The translations under genes and the position numbers were made by a program. Positions 1-11,743 of a DNA stretch of 64,000 bases are shown here, piece by piece. This DNA comes from Ridgeia piscesae. Its lineage: Eukaryota > Annelida > Polychaeta > Sabellida > Siboglinidae. Numbering within the stretch: position 1 is the stretch's first letter; each line of letters begins with the position of its first letter. A model generated the notes under the pieces. That model was not told the origin of the DNA and did not search any database. It worked only from the letters and a program-made list of their open reading frames with translations. Where the stretch lies: the NCBI GenBank assembly GCA_025642075.2, contig JAODUO010000467.1:122501-186500 (forward strand). The letters are read 5' to 3'.

Positions 1-3000
1 CACACGTTATCAGAAAGAACTCAGTCGAAGTAACACAATACATCAGCTCCCAGCTGTAATGTAACATACAACACCCATGGAACACGTCCCCAGCAGACAG
101 GACGGCCTTCACACGACACAATCACAACACAAACACATGTCAGTGTCACAGTGTTCACTGGACACTTGTCAAAATGTCAACATACCTCGCACAAACATTT
201 CCACCCCTCCACGCGTATACTCCAATCCCCAACTGAGCTGGGTCATCAACAACTGTTTACTTTTTCTCTGTTCCTGGTGTAGCGACACCAACACAACAGG
301 TTGGTGGTGTGGGTGGTACTCATGTATATATATAGCACACACCTTCACTGCTGAGAGTCTGCCATCATTGTATCGCTGGAATGCACCTTCGGCTGGCTGC
401 GTCACGCATGGCCGACTCCCATCCATTTGCCTTTCATATTCACAGTTGTCGGTTCACTCCATTTACAACAGATGAAACATGTTGATACACAAGGATAACA
501 TGACGTCTTTAGCTGCATTGACATGTCATGCAGACAATTAATGTCTAGTATGTAGAGCTGCACTGTATTAATTGCCTGTGTTTTAAAAGCAAAGTAACTT
601 ATTGGTGCATAATGTTATCTTCCAGTTCAACTTTTATTGAAGACCTTGGACAATGACACATTTTTGCTGAAAATAAACCATTTATAATGTACTGTTGAAA
701 TATAGCCTGACATCATTTTATGACTGCACAAAAAATTAGGCATTTAAACTTAAACTTGTAAAGTTTTAAATGTTTCATGCAAATTAAAAGCACCAACCTA
801 GCCTAGGCTACTGCTCTAGCGTAGCGGTTAAAACTTAAATGAATTTATGACAGCCCTATAGCATATCCTGCCGCTAAAAAGTGCCCTTGGCCAGATATAC
901 AGATCTTAACTTTGTGGGTTACGTGTTATTTAGCCCTATTCCTTCCAACAGTAGCCATAATTTTTTTTTGCCGCACACCGCATGTCGTACACCGCACGAC
1001 GCTTCCCACATTAGCCACTTGTTGCCGCGTATCGCATGGCGCGTGCGCATGACACTTCCGTGCGTATGGAATCCTAGGCCTAGCTTCAAACTTCGATGAC
1101 AGGGTGATGATCAACGTTAACTCTGTCAAGTTTGTGTGACATAACTTTGCACAACTCACGCGTTTGTCAAGTTGATGTCAACAAATATCCATGTTGAACA
1201 AGATCGTATTGTAACCAAAATTAATGTAAAAGACGATGCACACGAAAGACGCTGTCGCTGTTTATCGTGTAAATCACAAATGGCGCCGTTAGGCGTTAGT
1301 CAGTTCGTCACGCCTAGTTATTAGACTGTCTTCAAGAGACCGCAAATGGAAAACTAATTAATTTGTGTCTTTTTCACTAATAATTTATATCACCCTAATC
1401 TAAAAAACGCAATATAAATATGGATTTTTTTATGTCTTGGCCCTTAGCAGATGTGATTTGTTGGACATTAAGACACTAACTAAATAGGTCTACCCAGTAC
1501 CAACCAGGGATGCGACTTTTTAGCCTAAACTGCTAGCACGTACCCCCGCGTCAGGTGCATTAGGTGCATCTATACCACCGACATTTACCTAAAAAAAAAA
1601 CATCGGCCAGACAGACAGCTTGTAGAGTGTAGTGTCAACAAAATCCTTTGACTGCAATTCGTTGAAGCTCATCGATAACCATTAATTAACCGTTGAGATC
1701 TCTAACAGCGCTCTCCCCGGAGCTTACCTAATTAAAAAACGTTGCAGCAAACAATCTACAAGTGCACTCCCCCTTCTAAAACACAACATCCAAATATACG
1801 GTTCCTTTGATGATAACATTACAATTCGTCTATTTAAGCCAAACTCTTGTTGTCAATCTGAACTCTTATCTTAGTAGAAGTAGATCCTCTCTGGTCGATG
1901 CACAATGCCCTCTCCCCCCCCCAGCCTGTAAATCATAGTGCTCTTGCTTGATACTAATTGTGTTGATACTAATTGTGATGTCTGCAGAACAGCAAATGGA
2001 CATGTTGACATCCTATGGGTTCATTAATTACATACGCCTACATATGTCATCTGTTTAGGCCATCAAACTTCTACTAATGTCCAAGCCAATGAAATAATTT
2101 TCCCAAAAAGGCTGTTAACCCAACTTTGTGTAGCTAATTCATTGAAGAAAAATCCTTTGTATCCCTAATCATTAAAAGTAGACAAATTATATCAATGTAT
2201 GATAACATCATGTATGTATAACTACGTACATCAAACTGAAAACTGTACCGTCTAACACATATATGTGAATACATTCACGAGTAGGGTTTACATACCAAAA
2301 TTTATGTTGTAGACAGATCTATACGTTGATATTTAAATCGCATGTGAATTAAAAGCTAGTTGCCTGCCCTAAATGTGTTTCATATACAATAGAATGACGG
2401 TGCCTATAGCAATTATAACAACCAAAATGTGCTACACAATTAATATAAAACTACACTTGCACAGAATACAAAAACCAGTTGTATCAGAGCTTTGCGTTTT
2501 TGGACCTGGCATCAACTGAATGTTACAACAATACAGCAACCACGAGTAACTATAATTAAATTATACCCAAATGATCCCATCTCTTGTAAATGCTTAGTCA
2601 CACCAGTTGTAGCCACACTGGCATACGTATTTGGTCATGCCTCGGGGAAACGTTGACACCTGACCGCCTTGATCGCTTTGAATTTACTCAAATGCATCAC
2701 TGGTTATTTGAAATGCCATTAAAACTGCATCTATCTACTGATCAAAGCCAGCGGTCTGAAATGACAATTACCCGTCTTTTCCCTGATCGTTGCTGTCTTT
2801 TTCTTATTGATTACAAAATGTGCCCCTTTCAGTGTACTGGTAAATTATAACCGTGCAGGTCAGTCGAGTTCATTCTTTTCCAGGTACTAAACCAGTGCGT
2901 GTTGCTCAACGGGGTGTAGATAATGGCACCCCTCGGCTGAGGGCGTGACAACGTCCGACTGAAGCCAATTGAAAGGGGCAGTGAATCATTATATTTTCAA

Positions 3001-3300
3001 TGCCGGCTGCTATTGATTTTTCTTGTTTTGTCCTACCATGGCTGTGCCACTTTCCCACGACCAGCGTTGCGTGTGGCAGCGTGGCATTCCACAGCCAGGT
3101 TCCGTAGTGTTCAATGAGATTGGACACGATTGAGGACCAGAGCAGACGCCTAGCTCTGACGGCATCAGTGGATATTGATGACTTAGCGATACGTTTTTCA
3201 GTCTGTAGTTATTTCACACTTCGCAAGAGTTAGTGCTGTTGGCTTTGAGAGACAGACAGTGCTTTCACTGCTGAGTTCGTATTCATAGCAAAGCGCAAAC
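1..3300. other. Gene-free AT-rich flank
   Basis: I see no exon-like coding run, RNA gene or array here on either strand. Open stretches are short and show no family signature. Confidence 0.6.
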
Positions 3301-3375
3301 AAGTTGATTTCGACACAGCACTGACTTCTCGGCAAATGTTTGCCTGAGAAGTCAGTGCAGTGTCGAAATTAACTT
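3301..3375. repeat. 75-nt near-perfect hairpin (inverted repeat)
   Basis: Two arms of about 36 bases pair with two mismatches and one bulge. The left arm begins AAGTTGATTTCGACAC and the right arm ends GTGTCGAAATTAACTT. The loop lies inside GGCAAATGTTTGCC. It could be a miRNA-like precursor or the remains of a small palindromic element. Confidence 0.85.
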
Positions 3376-3905
3376 ATACAAGACTCATACGTGATTAAAA
3401 AACAACGTGTGCTCCTCACAGGCCAGTAGTTGCTGGTTCGTATCATGTATTTGATAGACAGACAATACACAGACCCACAGGTGTATACTGACATGTGTTC
3501 GACGTCTACATTCTTCAACTGCAAAGTTGTATTTCTGTTTATGTTTGTGTGACTATAAGTTTAATTCTGAATAACTTTTTAAAATATATCTGATAAAAGC
3601 GTACCCTTATTTAATTTGTTATTTCAAATTCGGCGTGAGAGTCAATTAAGCGACTCTACCATATTCTGGGGTAAGGCCGCCCTTGATGATTACGTCGGCA
3701 AACCATAAAACTACCAGGTGGGGTTGAGGGACTAAAAGGTGCTGCCACCTCACGGAGTCTGGATAATCGAGGCTAAGCATGGTACATGGTATATAAACCC
3801 ATTTTCCTTTCTTATCTGATCATGACTATTGAAAAATGCATTAATAGCGCAAATTATGTCACATCGTTTTGGGAAATATACCAAAATGCTCATTTAAAAT
3901 GTAAG
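3376..3905. other. Gene-free stretch
   Basis: No supported feature between the hairpin and the TG repeat. Confidence 0.55.
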
Positions 3906-4035
<130 letters not shown>

Positions 4036-4251
4036 GTGTGTGATTGCTGCGCACTTGACATTGTTGTTCCCGCTTGTATGTTCACTAGTTTTGTAATAAT
4101 AAATTTACATTCTACCAAGAACGTCAGAGAATACAGAACCAACACGTAGGCAATTTTGTCGTGATGCCACGACAAATTGAGACAAATTGAGTGGCGGCGC
4201 ATTGTCCCAAAAAACCGATCGAGTAGCATGTTTTATCAAACGGGGGACTAA

Positions 4252-4253
<2 letters not shown>

Positions 4254-4317
<64 letters not shown>
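4254..4317. repeat. (TA)n microsatellite
   Basis: About 32 uninterrupted TA units, 220 bases beyond the TG repeat. Confidence 0.97.
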
Positions 4318-4318
<1 letters not shown>

Positions 4319-5240
4319 CTGGAGTTGGGACAGAACCACAAGCCTGAATAACACCTAAGAAACATCTTTCCATATTATCCAGTATTGGTGAAGTAGAAGC
4401 TCTCTTCACACTTATTTATTTTCGATTTCTGCTTTGCAAATACGTGTTGCTACCACGCGGGCACCGCTACCTGGAAGTGGAAACAGATGGCGGCGTCTGC
4501 AGCTATCTGACAATCACGCAATAGGCATAGACTTCTTGCACCTATGTAACAAGTGTTCATTAGCACTAACGCAGGAACGAAATTAGCGTTGTGACTCTGA
4601 AAAACCGTCGGAGAGTTTCAGCCCCTGCCCGCTTCCTCTGGTCATGACATCGGAAGACGAGGAGTGTTTCGAGATGTTTATGTGGTGCACGCGTGTGAGC
4701 GTGCGTGTGTGCGTTTGTCTGTGTGCGTGTCCATGTGCGTGGACGGGTTACTATTGATAAATTAAGTTTTGCAGCAGTGAAACTAAAACTTCGGATTTAG
4801 CGGGGGAGGGCAGAATTGCGCTACAGGGCCATTCTCCAAAAACGTCTGACACTTTGATTTTAATTTTCAACGCGTTCTTATTTTTACGTTACATGTATTT
4901 TTACGTCACATCGTTGGATTCGTTTCGGCCAGTTCTTTCAGGCCATGTGTACATTTCTTATTGTTTCTAAAAAGAAGATATGGTAATTCCTGCTAGAATA
5001 GACAAAAACAGCTAAAACACGCTTTCCATGTTTTTGTTTTTATTTATAACGCCTCTGTAAAATTAAACAATAATGGAAATTTTCAATTTCTCAACAACTC
5101 TAAGATAAGGTATATCATAAAGGAGTACACTGTATGTGTACTAGATGCCTGCATTGTTGTAATTTAAATAAAACACACTCCATAAAAATGGGAGCATTTC
5201 ACTAAATTTGTTACGCCCGATACCAAGTTCTAGCTTTGCT
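4318..5240. other. Gene-free stretch
   Basis: No coding signal. A short GT-rich patch lies at 4680-4745. Confidence 0.55.
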
Positions 5241-5243
5241 TTC

Positions 5244-5790
5244 TCAAAGGGTAACCGCGTGTATTTGAGGCAAACGTCGCTCTGAAATTGAAAAGACTGG
5301 GTAAAGCGCTTCCACGTTTTGACGATGTTGATCCTGACCACATGGTGGAGAAGTATGAAACGAAAGACGTCGATGCAATACGGCATAACATAACAGATCC
5401 AGTCACTCTGTCAGAATGGAAACGAATCCAGATGAAAAACGGTTACAAGAAGATCTCTTTTCTGACGCAGGATGTATCTGCTGCAGACTTCTAGAACAAG
5501 TTATCCCAGGAATATCCGGTCTTTGTCAAACACAAAGACCTCGTTACAAATCAGTACGCTATGGTGCATGAGATCAAGGATAACCTTAACGAGGAGACGT
5601 GTAGTTGTGTACTGTGCAAATGGACTTTGCAGAAAATTTCGTTTCAACCCATGGTGAACAAATCCAGTCCGCCTACTTCAACAAATACTCTGTCACACTG
5701 CATCTAATTATGGTGATTTACAACAGGAACGGTCAGGATGACGACGATGAGGAAGATCTAGGATGTTTATCACGCCATTACGGATGATAG
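5244..5790 (+). pseudogene. Broken coding remnant, probably of a repeated/transposon-derived gene
   Basis: A plausible coding frame runs PRVFEANVALKLKRLGKALP to FLTQDVSAADF, meets TAG at 5492-5494, and continues in the same frame as NKLSQEYPVFVKHKDLV to DNLNEE. Near 5600 it shifts by one and goes on as VQMDFAENFVSTHGEQIQSA and YFNKYSVTLH, ending in an acidic run. Stop plus frameshift show it is dead. The MDFAEN...IQSAYFNK stretch resembles dispersed transposon-related proteins of invertebrates; I cannot name the family. Confidence 0.55.
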
Positions 5791-7400
5791 ACGGGCTTAG
5801 GGGCTCCCTTTCTCGTAGCACAGTGGTCAGTTGTAAGCGTTGAAGGTCGTGATGTTTCTCGCCGGGAAACGTTGTAAGGAGCAACCAAAGCGGAGTCCGA
5901 GCCCAAGTAGTGCATTAGATTGCACTATAGGCAGAATGTTCCCAGTGTCTCCCACCTCCGGATTCCCTCTTTTTTCTTTATCAGTCATGGTATACCTTTT
6001 AATAAACATTATTAAATTACATAATTTCATGGATTTTATCTTTCAAATTGTCTCAGTTTCACGATAAACGTTAATTAATTCGTTTTTCGTTTTGTTTGTT
6101 GAAATAATATATTATCGAAAGATATAATAATGCTTGAACATAAATACGTTGCCTTGTAGTTACTGCTTAACTATATATTGGAAGACTTTCATGTAGTCTT
6201 TAAAATACATCTACTGTGTAATATGTATTGATGGATTTTAATGATTTTGCTTTTGTTCATTATATTGTAAAAACTATTATATGTATCTCATGTAGCGCTC
6301 ATCTGTTAAGCCAACACATGGAAACACCAGGTAAGAGGTGAACAGAAGGCCACCTGGCACAGAGACACTGAAAAAGAAACAAAGGAAATTGGATAGACCA
6401 GGAGAATATGGTCACAAACAGACACCTTGAACAGGAGAAATGAGCAGAGTAAATAAGAATTGTTACATATGTGACTGGTCAGTCTCTTGACTGGAGTGCC
6501 ACCAACAGTGTCACTCTTGCAATGACACTAATTTGAACAATTCTACGTCAGTCCTATTATAAAGTTACATTGTATTAGTCAATAAAGCAATGTCATAACT
6601 ATTTTACACACACCTCACATTAAACCTAGTGTGTTAAATGACACATACCCTATTCATATTTGGGATGTCATTGCGCATACAGAGGATAACCAACTAGCGA
6701 AAATGCTGGATATTGTTAGGCAATGCAACATCTTCTGTTGTAATAACCACCATTAAGAACTCATACTTGTGGGAAACAACTGTACTCGTTTTGTAATTTG
6801 TCACTTTTTCAGGTAGAAACGATTCAGTGTTGTGTGTGGCAGGTTCACACCCTGCTGGTGTTCCTTAGGCAAACATTACACGTTGTGTGCACACGCATTG
6901 ATTCTATTTAATAAGTTCAGCTGCTTTTGTGACATATCTGAAATGCGTCGAACTATAGCCATGTTTGTGTATGTATCAATAGTAATGCAGGAATAGTTAT
7001 GCTTTCTTCATAAATGGCCTGCACGTTGGTTGCCAAACAAACAGGAATTAATACACAAACCAAACAACTATGACATAAGACCTACATATGGGCTGTAGAA
7101 GAATGCAGATAAAATGTTTCTCGCTGGCAGCATCATCTGACCAGCATCAGAGTTCTACCAGGTCATCAAGTCGAGTGCAACAGTAATAACTCTTCTTGAG
7201 GTCAGCGTAGAATATGCAGAGGAGTGCAGTGGCGATATCAAGGCATGGGAGTTGTCATACTTCAAAGACTGCTGTTATAGGAAAGTTGGAGTCTTCCATC
7301 TAATATGTTATGTTTGGTTGGCTACAAGACAGGAACAGGATGACATGTGAGCGAGACACGTGATTGGTGGAAAAGGAGGTGGTGATTCCCATGAAGGGAG
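5791..7400. other. Gene-free stretch
   Basis: AT-rich, no supported feature. Confidence 0.55.
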
Positions 7401-7419
7401 AGACAGAGCGAGCGAAAGA

Positions 7420-7424
7420 GAGAC

Positions 7425-7468
<44 letters not shown>

Positions 7469-7672
7469 AGAGAAGAGCAAGAGGGGAGAGAGAGAGAGAG
7501 AGAGAGAGAGAAGAGAAGAGGGGAGAGAGAGAGAGAGAGAGAGAAAGAGCAAGAGGGGGAGAGAATGAGGGCGAGAAAAAGGAGAGTAATAAAGTGCAAG
7601 ATAGAGAGAGCGATAGAGAGAAAGAGAGAGTGTGAGAGAGAGAGAGCAAGAGAGAGCAAGAGAAAGAGAGAG
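7420..7672. repeat. (AG)n-rich purine tract
   Basis: Roughly 250 bases of GA dinucleotides broken by AAG and GGGG variants. Purines are on the plus strand. Confidence 0.93.
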
Positions 7673-8629
7673 ACTAAAGATAGCCCACTAGACTATAGAC
7701 AGTCCACCAGAATAAAGATAATCCACCAAAATATAGACTGCACATTGGATCTCATACCAAGTTGGTTTTAAACATTAGCTAACCTGTGTAATAATGCATA
7801 TGGTTAAAAAAATCATTTATATAAAACACAGCTTACATAATGTCATGCTAGAAAACTAACTGATTATCAATCTTCAAATTAATGAAGTAATCAATTACAG
7901 TATAGAATAATTTCAAAATATTAATCAGTTACATTTATAGCAAGTGTATGTAACCAAGTACACATACAATAACGCATCTGGACATAGCCCTGACTGATAT
8001 AACAAACAATTTATCCTGTATGTGTGAATTTTTAAATACAACTTACTTAAAATATCACATTTGTCAATACACTGTAACTGTTTTAAATAAAAAGCACACT
8101 ACAGTCTTTTCTTTCTTGTAACAGACTGAACTGCACTGACAGGGAATACAGTGTAATGAGTATACATTCAAATAACTCTGAATGGATCTTAGCTGTATCC
8201 AACATGACAAGGTTCATACCTCTGATGTGCAAAAAATATGAGTTCATTAAAATAACTTATTGTGTACATCTTACAATGATTTACAGTGTTATACAGTTTC
8301 CAAAAACATGCACCCATTATGGTAACTCAACATAAATTTACAAGCATTCTTGGGTAATGTATAACTGAATAATGCACACATAGTTTTACCATACGTTTTA
8401 AAAGCTGTATCAATTGCATTGCAGATCCTAGCTTAGAAAAAACATTGCTGTTTACCATGTTCAGTTGATAATATATTTGGGAAGACTTTACATTGATGGT
8501 TTTGTTATATCTAATATGCACGATTTTTAGTTGGTGTGTTTTTCACTTATTCCATCTAAGCATGAGAACTGTTGCAAATGTAGTTTTACATTTGAACTAA
8601 CTATGGCAATCTATTTATGGAAAATGTGT
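7673..8629. other. Gene-free stretch
   Basis: AT-rich, no supported feature. Confidence 0.55.
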
Positions 8630-8900
8630 TATTACTCCGTGGCAGACCTTTTTGTTGAACACACTCTTTGCATCTTTGGAAAGCATCCAGGCACGGTGTA
8701 ATTAATACGCAAAGACTAATCGTACAAACATATCCACCACTGTCTGTAGTCAGGTTCTCTTTTATACAGTTGAGTGAAATGAAGCAATGTAGAATGAATA
8801 AACTGGCCAAAGGTTTGACACAGCAGCACAGGATTTGAACTCGAGTTCTTACTCGAGCCTCCGAATCGCTTGCCATATCGATCGCCACTGTGCCCCTGCT
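8630..8900 (-). mobile_element. tRNA-derived SINE, copy 1 (3' truncated)
   Basis: Read on the minus strand it has a tRNA-like head with the B box in GAGTTCAAATCCTGTGCTGC, then CTACATTGCT, the shared body motif GACAGTGGTGGATATGT, and GGATGCTTTCC. It aligns by eye with the copies at 18955, 23282, 41466 and 53085. Confidence 0.85.
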
Positions 8901-8997
8901 CTGTGTGCATCCCACACAAAATCCAGGGACACAGTGTTCCCTTGCCTATGATCCGAGCTCCAGCGTTTTTAGACATTTGTACATGTGACTGTGTTTG

Positions 8998-9029
<32 letters not shown>

Positions 9030-9048
9030 GTGTGTGTGTGTGTGTGTG
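8998..9048. repeat. (TA)n-(TG)n compound microsatellite
   Basis: Two TA blocks followed by ten TG units. Confidence 0.95.
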
Positions 9049-10039
9049 CATGAGTGTGGTTTGGTCAGTTATCACGAAACGTCGAAAAACTGTTTTCTTA
9101 TATAACCACTTCAAAAACATACAGCACAGCATTGTAATGGTGGTTACAGTAATCAATACTAGCATTTACCCAAGTAACTGTTCTGAAAGAGTCAATAATT
9201 TAGCTTATACTTCTGCAAGTCTTATGCTTAGTGTTTTATATTATACAAGTATATGTATTATATTTTTTTATTTAAAATATTTTAAAATTTCTGTGACTCC
9301 ACATTCCTAGTGTACACTATTTTTGTACATATTGCATTTGTGCATGAATGTTCATTGTAATAAATTGTACCGACATGATCTTGTTAATTAAAACAACAAT
9401 ACATATCCATAGTACAACCTGTATAACATTTATTACATGTACAATAAAATACACATTTACAACCACTATTTCAGTGTATTCTTGAGATAAAAACAATAAT
9501 TAAATATAACATTTGCTGTGTATACGGGTGTTAATAAGAAATTAACTAATAAATATAAATTCACTAAGTAGGTCAATTATATATACACACACATATATAT
9601 ATATCATGTCATGTTCTTATAAAGTTGCTCTTTTTTGTTATTACAGCATAACAATAACAAAGATGTAACCATGACAACAGGTGACTTTTATTAAAACTAT
9701 GTAAAGGAACACCAAGCTTGATATATGTCCTCCAATTCGCTTATCTCGTACAAGTTCCTTTACTGTAACTTTCCTAACTGCTCAATGTCATGCACTGATT
9801 AATGGTTATTTTTAATTATTGAAAATAGTTCGAATGCGACTCATTAAATATTAGAATATGTGTGACACAGAAGAGTGTTTATGCCCCATGCTACCTCTGG
9901 AATAATATATGTCAGACATAATCACTCCATAAAACAGGGCAGAGAAAAAAACTCATGTTTATGTGTTTTAAACTAGCACCATAAAACAATACATACTATA
10001 CAAATAATAACTTGTTTGCAAATACTAAATGTACATACT

Positions 10040-10089
10040 ATGAATATATATATATATATAATTTTAATATTATAATATATATATATATA

Positions 10090-10173
<84 letters not shown>

Positions 10174-10192
10174 TAAAATATATATATATATG
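10040..10192. repeat. (TA)n-rich array
   Basis: About 150 bases of TA with small interruptions (AATTTTAATATTATAAT, AAATATAAAATA). Confidence 0.95.
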
Positions 10193-10869
10193 TAATCCTT
10201 TTCAGTAACTTAGTTATGACAAGAGATAAAAATGAACGATAATAGTCTTTGGTAAGCCACATCTTTCTTTCATACAAAAGCCTACAGTTCGATAACACAT
10301 ACTTGACAGGTAATAAATTAATACATTGAACGAAGCACACACAAACAAAATTACATATAAACCCAGTCTCTTGCAAGGTTACTATGTCAGTGCCAAGTAC
10401 CTTAAGCCTTGTACTAAATAAACTAATGTTCTACGTAAACAAAACCATCATAACACTTTATTACTGATGTATATAAGCTATTCCGTACTTGGGTACTTCG
10501 TGCAAAACATTGTCAAATTTAAATGTTATAATCCACAAAAAGTCAATAGCAAATGTTCAAGAAATTGTGTGATAATCTAGATTATATGCCTTTTAATGTA
10601 AGTATACATGCATGTCATAATAAAATGTTGACAAAACCCCTAACATTAACAAGTTAATATCCTGATAAAGTACTTGCTCTGGGAGTTGACAACATTTCTC
10701 AGAGAATTTCAGCTTGAAATGTATTTCTTATTTTGGTTGGTAATTCTGCAGTTACTATGGCTTTTTCCATAAATTGGACATATTCTTGCTTTTGATGAAA
10801 AGAATTTTGTCAGATGACATGACACTATATAAATAATATAAATGTATTTTTGTCCTTGAAGGTTCTTGC

Positions 10870-10891
10870 ATCTCTCTCTCTCTCTCTCTCT
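10870..10891. repeat. Short (TC)n microsatellite
   Basis: Eleven TC units. Confidence 0.95.
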
Positions 10892-11553
10892 GGTATGATG
10901 ACAGCTTCATGGACATTGTCTATCTTACTCCTGCAACAGAGATATGTAGTTCAGTGTTACTAACTTATTACTGACTTGCTGAAGGTTTATAGTTCCATCT
11001 TTTGGCTTTGAGTATCAGAGCACAGAGTGCTACCTCTGTATTAATGTCACCTGTCGAACTGGGTAAAGATGACCCTAATAGGGAAGTGACTGTATTAGTA
11101 GGACTAACTTCCTATACTTTGTTGTTATGGAAATAATGTACAGTGAGTCCCACATGAGTAGCTTGCACTTCTCCATAGCAATAAGCTGGCCATAACAAAA
11201 CACGTTGCACTGTTCTGACATCACCTGCTATGGATAGGGTTCACTGTAGCACAGGTCAGTGAGATCACATTACATCACATTAATAGATTTGCAACAATAC
11301 ATTTCTTATTATAAGATGTAGGGTAACATATCACAAGAATCACCACTTGTGGACATATTAGGCTGCCGTTAAAGGTAGGTGTTAATGTCTACGGTGTCTG
11401 TGTTGTATCCATGTTGTTAGTTGTACCTCCTCAGACAGCTCTCATTGGCTCGGCTAATTATCCACTGCAGACTTTTTACCTTTCCACTTAACTGTACATC
11501 TTGAGTTTTTCATCAAGACAAACCAACAACTGTAGCAAGACCCATGTGTTTGG

Positions 11554-11743
11554 TCAAGTACTCACACGAGCAGTCCAGTTCCAGGGTTGAGGGTCTATTC
11601 TGACGGAGAGAGGGCCGCGTGTTGGGTAGCGGTAGTTGTACATGGTCTGGTCGTAGGGTTGGGGTGTCACCATCCTGGCCTGGCGGAATGATGGTTGATT
11701 GGGGTCAGCGTCCAACTTCTTGGGTGTGATAGAATTTAGCTTT
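11554..11743 (-). CDS. Exon 56: cytoplasmic tail and probable stop
   Basis: Reads [60 protein letters not shown]. Four Tyr lie within ten residues ([10 protein letters not shown]), possible phosphorylation or endocytosis sites (inference). Read straight on, VST and a TGA at 11554-11556 follow. A perfect donor CGT|GTGAGT sits at 11565/11566, so the tail may instead continue in another exon. Confidence 0.8.

Larger units (their letters stand above)
8901..11553. other. 3' flank/possible 3' UTR of the large gene
   Basis: No other gene is visible. On the minus strand the first poly(A) signal candidates after the stop are ATTAAA at 10592-10597 and AATAAA at 10457-10462, both weak evidence in such AT-rich DNA. 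A possible extra terminal exon is discussed in the findings. Confidence 0.45.

Noticed and set aside
2590..2850. 86-codon plus-strand open frame
   Set aside because: No recognisable family, no splice or promoter context; length is within chance for this window.
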